DNA from: Amoeboradix gromovi
Taxonomy: Eukaryota; Sanchytriomycota; Sanchytriomycetes; Sanchytriales; Sanchytriaceae
NCBI GenBank assembly: GCA_018985225.1
Contig: JADGIF010000277.1
Location: 1 to 11,907, forward strand
Length of the DNA stretch: 11,907 bases
Direction: 5' to 3'
Part shown: one piece after another, positions 6,957-11,907 of the stretch
Numbering within the stretch: the stretch's first letter is position 1
How the letters are laid out: each line of letters starts with the position of its first letter
Position numbers and translations under genes: made by a program
The notes under the pieces: model-generated
Told to the model about the DNA's origin: nothing
Databases searched by the model: none
The model's input: only the letters and a program-made list of their open reading frames with translations

Positions 6957-8162
6957 ATGAGACAAATTGGAACAAAAATTAAAATTTTTATTTTGCTGTT
7001 ACTGATTAGCACACCACTACAGTATGAACACAAAAAGGCAATGCTAATCAATGTGGGTCACGGATGGGCTAGAATATTATCCAGAAAATATCCGAACATG
7101 CATGTATGCTCAAGACCTATAGGAAATAGATACGAATATTTAAAAGGTAAATATTCAATTTTTATAGCAGTCAATTTGCACAATAATCAGGATATTTTAC
7201 CACCTCTAATGTTCAATTTAATGAAACTGATGGATGAGTACTTTATGGATAAAATTTATTTGAGAATATTTGAGAGTGGAAGTAATGATAAAACTAAAGA
7301 AATTCTAGAGAGTTTTGATTCTTTGCTGCAAAACTATGATTTCAATTATGAAATAGAGACTAGCGATATAATCAAAAATGATTTCACTACCAATAGAATA
7401 GATTACCTGGCTTATATGCGCAATTATGCCATTAAGCCTATTAGTAAAAACAGATTAACTGCTGATTATGTCTTGTTTCTAAACGATGTGTACTTTTGTT
7501 TTGACGATGTATTAGAACTTTTGCATCAACAAACAATAAATAAAGCAGATATGGTTGGTGGGATGGACTATTGGTGGGATGGTAAATCGATGATATTCTA
7601 CGATTCCTGGGTAGCCCAAGACATTAATGGCAACCACCCTGGTGCTAACGAGCTAGGACAATCCAAGGTATATATAGACCCTCATAACAGCATAAATCCA
7701 TCATTGCCCGTGCAGATGATGTGCTTGTGGAATGGTATGGTGAGTATTAAAGCATCTGTATTTAAAAACATAGAATTTCGAAGAGGATTAAATGGAGTGA
7801 AAGGGCAAACTCAACCCGGCGAGTGCAGTGCTAGCGAGATTACATCATTGTGCATGGACATGATAAAATACGGATTTAAAAAGATATTAATGGTGCCACA
7901 AGTTAAAGTAGCTTACCACATAAATTCATACAATAAATTGAAGTATGAGAACAATACGTTCAGTTTTAGATACCCAAGTAATAAAGAGCATGGGGCAGAA
8001 GAAGATGTGCCAATTCAATGGAAATCGCTTAGCGACAACCATCATTGTTGGCCCTACTATAATAAGTTTAGGAATAGGGAACAAAACAAAACAGATTATT
8101 ACATGGAAGATCTCCCTGGAAGATTGCATCATAATTTAACTGGAAAAAGACTTATTAGCTAA
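6957..8162 (+). CDS. Cap59/CMT1-family (GT69) alpha-1,3-mannosyltransferase
   Basis: The start is the first ATG in frame (6957), giving 401 residues with a type II anchor (KIKIFILLLLISTPL, about 7-21), as expected for a Golgi enzyme. The catalytic region matches the fungal Cap59/CMT1 family: YSIFIAVNLHNNQDILP (66-82), IYLRIFESGSNDKTKEIL (100-117), RIDYLAYMRN (147-156), ADYVLFLNDVYFCFDDVLEL (169-188) with the FLND acidic motif that stands in for DxD, then ADMVGGMDYWW, FYDSW, PVQMMCLWNGMVSI (251-264), and GECSASEITSLC. In Cryptococcus, members add mannose to polysaccharide or glycoprotein acceptors; here a wall or glycan role is inferred. The gene is intronless. AATAAA overlaps the stop codon (8162-8167). 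The exact acceptor and linkage cannot be read from sequence. Confidence 0.88.
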   Translation: MRQIGTKIKIFILLLLISTPLQYEHKKAMLINVGHGWARILSRKYPNMHVCSRPIGNRYEYLKGKYSIFIAVNLHNNQDILPPLMFNLMKLMDEYFMDKIYLRIFESGSNDKTKEILESFDSLLQNYDFNYEIETSDIIKNDFTTNRIDYLAYMRNYAIKPISKNRLTADYVLFLNDVYFCFDDVLELLHQQTINKADMVGGMDYWWDGKSMIFYDSWVAQDINGNHPGANELGQSKVYIDPHNSINPSLPVQMMCLWNGMVSIKASVFKNIEFRRGLNGVKGQTQPGECSASEITSLCMDMIKYGFKKILMVPQVKVAYHINSYNKLKYENNTFSFRYPSNKEHGAEEDVPIQWKSLSDNHHCWPYYNKFRNREQNKTDYYMEDLPGRLHHNLTGKRLIS

Positions 8163-8341
8163 ATAAATATGTTGAACGCCTATAACAATTTTCCTAAAGT
8201 AATTCTTAAATCAGGTAACCAGCGTTCAGCGTTGATGAGTTTGAAAACCTCATTCTCTACTGTACGGTAATTAAAGAAAAAGCGACTTTTTTTGAGTCCA
8301 AATTAGAACCATTAGTTGGACGGGGTGTTTTTAACACAAGA

Positions 8342-8728
8342 ATGACTTCCTTTTCCGTACGCTTAATTGCAATGTTTTTAACCCAGTTAATTGGCGCTGT
8401 GCTTTACAATCCATCAGTACTCGGCACTATTTATTACAAAGCATTAAAGTTGAAACCTCGTCAAATAAGTGTTTTTGAGTGGATAATGGTCACTGGTACT
8501 GCTTGGCTGCAAGTTAATGCAATCGATTATGTATTATACACTAAAAATCCTCATTCTCTATCTATTGCATTATACAATTCATTTATTGTATTTTCTCTAT
8601 TCATTGTTCCTTCTCAAGCTGTTCATTTCCCGTTCGACCAACGGTCATATCCCGTGCTCTTCATTTATCTGTTGCATCATGCTATTGTATTCGCGGCGAA
8701 TACTATCGTATTATTCTGTCTTAAGTAA
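8342..8728 (+). CDS. Small four-helix membrane protein, DUF1761-like
   Basis: A 128-codon ORF from an ATG that encodes about four hydrophobic segments: residues about 5-28 (RLIAMFLTQLIGAVLYNPSV), 43-64 (SVFEWIMVTGTAWLQVNAID), 75-93 (ALYNSFIVFSLFIVPSQ) and 105-126 (PVLFIYLLHHAIVFAANTIV). The N-terminal pattern, a hydrophobic helix running into IGAVLYNPSVLGTIYYKALK, resembles the GalWYspllfgkaW signature of DUF1761 proteins, whose usual length and topology also fit. The function of that family is unknown. Only 25 bases separate its stop from the ATG of the ubiquilin-type gene on the same strand, which is very tight for separate eukaryotic genes and leaves little room for a terminator or promoter. 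Confidence 0.6.
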   Translation: MTSFSVRLIAMFLTQLIGAVLYNPSVLGTIYYKALKLKPRQISVFEWIMVTGTAWLQVNAIDYVLYTKNPHSLSIALYNSFIVFSLFIVPSQAVHFPFDQRSYPVLFIYLLHHAIVFAANTIVLFCLK

Positions 8729-8753
8729 ATCTCTCCATATTTTTTGAAACTTT

Positions 8754-9654
8754 ATGTTGCTTCATTTTTCTGGTAAACAGTTCACGTGCGATGACACTGA
8801 TTACGATTTAATTATTCAATTCATTGTCAAAAATTTGAACATTAATCCACCTGATATATGCATAATCCACAAGGGTAAAATAATTAAAGAAAAGCAAGAT
8901 TTTAAATCTGATGATGTTTTATACATTGTTAAAAAGAAGGCTAAGTCTGCCGAACAATCGACCCCAGTTCAACCTCAGGTACAGTCTCCCCAACAACCTG
9001 CTTTTCAAATGCCACCATCTGTTAATAATAATCCGTTAAATCCTGGACTTAATATGGCTAATCTTACTAACATGCTCGGTGGCATGCCTGGCGGTAACCC
9101 TAATATGTCTTCAATGATGGAGTTGTACAATAACCCTCAATTCATGAATACCATGCTTAGCTCACTTTATCCTAATCTCCCTCCTGATCAGCTAAATCAG
9201 ATGTCCTCCATGATGGGTTCTATGATGCAGAATCCAATGATGCGCCAAATGATCGAACAGCAAATTCAGCAAGGTGCCCCTAATAGGTTGGGTCAGCAGC
9301 AACAGAATCAGCAACAGAATCAGCAGCAGAATCAGCAGCAGCAACAGACCCGCATGCCTGACCTCACCTCGATGATGCAGAATCCAGTGATGCAACAACT
9401 TGCACAGCAAATGCAGTCGAACCCTCAAATGATGCAGCAAATGCTGGGCACTTTCAATAGCCCATCCCAACAGCAACCTGTGCAATCAACTGGTACTTTT
9501 TTTTCATTTAGACCCTGCAACTACTTATTCTACCCAACTCCAGCAGTTGCAAGACATGGGATTTTTTAATCGCGATTTGAATATTAGAGCTCTTCAACTT
9601 ACTGGTGGCAATGTTGAAGCATCTGTTGAGTGGCTTCTAAACCAGCCTTTTTAG
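8754..9654 (+). CDS. DSK2: Dsk2/ubiquilin-type UBL-STI1-UBA proteasome shuttle protein
   Basis: These proteins carry ubiquitinated clients to the proteasome: the UBL binds the proteasome and the UBA binds ubiquitin. Residues 1-61 are the UBL ([20 protein letters not shown] is the typical loop and strand). Residues about 119-175 are an STI1-like Met/Gln region ([27 protein letters not shown]); 180-198 are Gln/Asn-rich, encoded by CAG/CAA repeats (9293-9348); 203-234 form a second Met-rich block ([15 protein letters not shown]). The direct frame ends at 9569 without a UBA, but a perfect UBA ([12 protein letters not shown], then [19 protein letters not shown]) follows in another frame, ending at TAG 9652-9654. 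Removing 9493-9511 (GT..AG, 19 nt) joins them into 293 residues; deleting one T from the T8 run would also do so. AATAAA at 9667-9672 supports the distal stop. Budding-yeast Dsk2 is longer (373 aa). Confidence 0.85.
9493..9511 (+). other. Putative 19-nt intron, or frameshift at a T8 run
   Basis: GTACTTTTTTTTCATTTAG has GT and AG ends and a pyrimidine tract and is one base more than a multiple of three, as needed to bring the UBA domain into frame (join Thr-Asp-Pro-Ala). There is no obvious branch site and it is far shorter than ordinary fungal introns. The T8 run (9497-9504) is equally a classic place for a one-base sequencing error or a real indel; with T7 the protein would read through HLDPATTY into the same UBA. 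Confidence 0.5.
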
Positions 9655-9666
9655 CAAACTTTGAGG

Positions 9667-9672
9667 AATAAA
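9667..9672 (+). promoter_or_regulatory. Polyadenylation-like AATAAA after the ubiquilin-type gene
   Basis: AATAAA lies 13 bases after the TAG that ends the UBA frame. About 60 bases further on, the convergent minus-strand gene ends with its own AATAAA overlapping the TAA. The two transcripts therefore converge within roughly 75 bases and may overlap at their 3' ends. Confidence 0.45.
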
Positions 9673-9727
9673 TAAATGACTTTGCATATATGCTATAAAA
9701 ACTTAAGCTGCGTATTTACGAGCAAAT

Positions 9728-11659
9728 TTATTTATTTAGCTGGTCAAATATTGTCTGGACAACGGTAATACTACATTTGCACTCTTTTAGTATCAATTTC
9801 AGATCAAATTCGTAGATGAATGAATCAAGAGTGAATGATTTGTGGTACTTATTATTAAAAATTGACGAGAATGAAGTAGAATTGAGTCTCAAGTTAGATT
9901 GAGATTTCGTGATTGTATGTCCGTTCTTAGTATCAGTAGATTGGCCACTGAGTCCACTAATTTGTGAATCTTTAGACTTAGTACCAAGGTTTTTGGACCC
10001 TTTGGCATACCTAATTTTCTTTCCTTTAGAAGGCTCTTGTCCTGCGCTAGTTTTCATAAAATGTTTTTCTGAAGAGTCTGTTTTAAAATTTCCATTTCGA
10101 CTAACCCTAGGCTTATATCCCAAGGTGTAGTCATCGTGCCCGCTTGTATATTTGATTTTCGAAGTAGTGATCGAATCAGAATCACCTGGCACTTCAATCA
10201 AATCTGAATCATGAAATTCGGCTGATTCAGTCGCTGATTCAGTCGCCGATTCAGTCGCTGATTCTGCAGTCATAATTCTAGGGAAACCCTCGGATTTTGA
10301 GATTTTTAATTTAGCGTGCTCAGTTAAACCTTGAGATACAGCATAGTCGGAGGCTACAGATGATGCTATTTCCCCTGTTTTTGACTGCTCATTTATCAAT
10401 TCATCATCCAACTGAGTCTTAGATGCTATTGCGGGTTCTGTTGACAGTGGTACACCAGCAGAATGGTCGAAAGGCAAAGGTTGGAAAGTGGTGACAATAT
10501 CAGGACTTGCGCTATTCACTTGCGCAATAGTCTTAGATGGGTTCAATAAAAATTTTGCAGTGGTGTCTTTAGAAGTCAGAGTGGAGCCTTTAGAAGTCTT
10601 ACCGTTCCCCGCTGTTCCAATTCTATTGTGGGTGCTCTTTACATATCCGTGAAAGGTGTGAGATTTATGATATGGAGGTAAATGAGCTGTATTGGACTCT
10701 CTTGAGACTGATGCGCTGTCCGTGTTTTCGGTAGGGAACGATTCCGAAGCTTGGCTAGAGGCATGATTAAAGTAGCCATTGCTATAAGAAGATCTCAAGC
10801 TTTCGGTAAACCGAGAATCTTCCGCTTCATAAAGCGTCTCCAAGGAACCGTGAGACTTTAACTGTCCAGGACTAGATTGGGCTGGTTTAATAAAATGTGA
10901 TTGGTGCTCAGTTTCAATGGGAGGACGTTCCGAGTAGCCAACTTGGTTGTTATTTAAAGAACCATGAGTACCTACGGAGTAATTTTTAGAGTTCTGACGT
11001 GAGTAAAAGCGGGTATGGGGAGCCTTGAGATTGTAAGATTCGAGAGATTCGGTTGACTGCGGTAAATCAAGCAAAGATTCAAGAATAGGTGTTTCAGAGG
11101 ATTGGACTTTCTCACTATCTCTACGGCTAGCATGATTCTTGGACTTTGATGATGATGCTTTATCTATTAGATGATTCCCAGAGTCGTTAAAATGACCTTC
11201 GGGTTTCCCAGGTTCGCGGTTAGAAAGACGAGATTTGTTTTGGTTAATGTTAACAAATGTTTCGTCTTTAGAATTGAGACTATGGGTAGTGCCAGTTACA
11301 TTTTGGTCGTGTAGAGCCTGTGTATAGTCGGGAGCATATGCATTAGATTCTACTGGGCAGCCCTTCACGTGCTTCTGTTTGTGTCCACCCAAAGAGTCAA
11401 ACCTAGATGTACCATGTGTTGAGTCCGAAGGTTCAGTAGATTTAGGGTAACCCGCAAGTTTATCCACTAATGCCTGGTTATGACCACTACTTTTCTCATT
11501 TCTGCCAGGAGAATGAGATCTTCCTACGTTTATGACGGGTTCTTTGTTTGATTTTGCTTCATGAGTCTTTTCCAAAGCACTAGAAGTATCTCTGGAAATT
11601 CTTTGACCTGTGTGTCTTTTTTTGACGGCAATTCCAAAAAGAAAATTAAAAAATAACAT
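9728..11659 (-). CDS. Long Ser/Thr-rich, mostly disordered protein with hydrophobic N-terminus
   Basis: A 643-codon ORF from an ATG with a TATA box just upstream. The first 12 residues (MLFFNFLFGIAV) are hydrophobic and followed by KKRH, suggesting a short signal anchor or a truncated signal peptide; a missing first exon is possible. The body (about 20-600) is low complexity, rich in Ser, Thr, His, Asn, Lys and Glu, with many SxxS and SHG-type clusters and few hydrophobic stretches, so it is likely disordered and heavily phosphorylated or O-glycosylated. A tandem ATES repeat lies at 10221-10268. The last 35 residues are more hydrophobic and may fold (FIYEFDLKLILKECKC). No family is recognised. 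Candidates are a cell-surface or wall mucin-like protein or a scaffold. The long open frame in this composition, without stops, argues that it is a real gene. Confidence 0.65.
   Translation of the reverse strand: MLFFNFLFGIAVKKRHTGQRISRDTSSALEKTHEAKSNKEPVINVGRSHSPGRNEKSSGHNQALVDKLAGYPKSTEPSDSTHGTSRFDSLGGHKQKHVKGCPVESNAYAPDYTQALHDQNVTGTTHSLNSKDETFVNINQNKSRLSNREPGKPEGHFNDSGNHLIDKASSSKSKNHASRRDSEKVQSSETPILESLLDLPQSTESLESYNLKAPHTRFYSRQNSKNYSVGTHGSLNNNQVGYSERPPIETEHQSHFIKPAQSSPGQLKSHGSLETLYEAEDSRFTESLRSSYSNGYFNHASSQASESFPTENTDSASVSRESNTAHLPPYHKSHTFHGYVKSTHNRIGTAGNGKTSKGSTLTSKDTTAKFLLNPSKTIAQVNSASPDIVTTFQPLPFDHSAGVPLSTEPAIASKTQLDDELINEQSKTGEIASSVASDYAVSQGLTEHAKLKISKSEGFPRIMTAESATESATESATESAEFHDSDLIEVPGDSDSITTSKIKYTSGHDDYTLGYKPRVSRNGNFKTDSSEKHFMKTSAGQEPSKGKKIRYAKGSKNLGTKSKDSQISGLSGQSTDTKNGHTITKSQSNLRLNSTSFSSIFNNKYHKSFTLDSFIYEFDLKLILKECKCSITVVQTIFDQLNK
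10221..10268 (-). repeat. 12-bp tandem repeat encoding Ala-Thr-Glu-Ser
   Basis: Four consecutive 12-bp units on the plus strand, GCTGATTCAGTC twice, then GCCGATTCAGTC and a diverged GCTGATTCTGCA, encode ATES units on the minus strand inside the Ser/Thr-rich protein. The 12-bp unit keeps the frame when copies are gained or lost, so length variation between strains is expected. Confidence 0.9.
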
Positions 11660-11681
11660 TAATGTACAAGGGAAATGCTGG

Positions 11682-11689
11682 CTTATATA
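11682..11689 (-). promoter_or_regulatory. TATA box upstream of the Ser/Thr-rich gene
   Basis: Read on the minus strand the site is TATATAAG, 22 bases before the ATG at 11659. That leaves a very short 5' leader if this TATA element sets the start site, or transcription may start close to or past this ATG. The remaining 218 bases to the window end (11690-11907) show no gene. Confidence 0.45.
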
Positions 11690-11907
11690 GATAATAAGAA
11701 TGCGACGTATTGACTGATGTGTGAAAATCGATCAGATGCTGGCTCATTGCAGTATCCTGGGAACGACGTAAATGGCAATTAATACAACACATGAGCCAAA
11801 CTTTTTGTAACAACTTGGAGCATTATTTCAGCTTTATTACTTTATGGATTTAAAAGGCGAGTGGACATTCAGCTAGTTGCGGAGTTGACGAGTATGAAAG
11901 GAGAATA

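Noticed and set aside
9293-9348. CAG/CAA-rich tract as a microsatellite or separate element
   Set aside because: It is in frame and explained by the Gln/Asn-rich linker of the ubiquilin-type protein.
9192-9485. Leu/His-rich minus-strand ORF
   Set aside because: Shadow of the CAG/CAA and ATG-rich ubiquilin coding region read in reverse.
1-11907. CRISPR array, defence or antiviral cassette
   Set aside because: No spaced repeats or cas-like genes; the gene content is eukaryotic.

Overview
The window looks like AT-rich, gene-dense DNA from a fungus, probably an early-diverging or otherwise compact lineage; the lineage is inference. The support is a Cap59/CMT1-type (GT69) mannosyltransferase, a family known mainly from fungi, next to eukaryotic genes for Noc2, an Nse1-like SMC5/6 subunit and a Dsk2/ubiquilin shuttle factor. 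Most genes are intronless, intergenic gaps are short and AATAAA motifs follow several stop codons.

Positions 1-1900 are accessory and unstable. The minus strand of about 126-629 carries a decayed, frameshifted, stop-free stretch that resembles a retrotransposon Gag. It is followed by a partial tandem duplication: 651-740 and 822-897 recur without a mismatch at 1651-1816. The first copy is split by an 81-bp segment with inverted-repeat ends. An unrecognised 285-codon ORF (826-1683) lies between the copies.

Positions 1941-5230 hold housekeeping genes: Noc2 (minus, ribosome biogenesis), a small RlpA-like/double-psi beta-barrel protein (minus, probably secreted) and, divergently, an Nse1-like gene (plus) whose C-terminal RING seems reduced to a remnant.

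Positions 5231-6956 are sparse. They contain a likely split small gene with a 35-nt intron (5366-5601), an unrecognised 98-codon ORF (5657-5953) and about 1 kb with no convincing gene.

Positions 6957-9654 hold three plus-strand genes: the GT69 enzyme, a four-helix DUF1761-like membrane protein and a Dsk2/ubiquilin-type protein. The UBA domain of the last lies in a different frame behind a T8 run, which means either a 19-nt intron or a one-base homopolymer indel. Positions 9728-11659 (minus) encode a long Ser/Thr-rich, disordered protein with a hydrophobic N-terminus, preceded by a TATA box. No shared pathway links the genes; the layout is a normal eukaryotic mixture. I found no clear new multi-gene system. 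The most unusual items are the ubiquilin frame switch, the reduced Nse1 RING, the tandem duplication with its 81-bp insert, and the hidden Gag-like frame.
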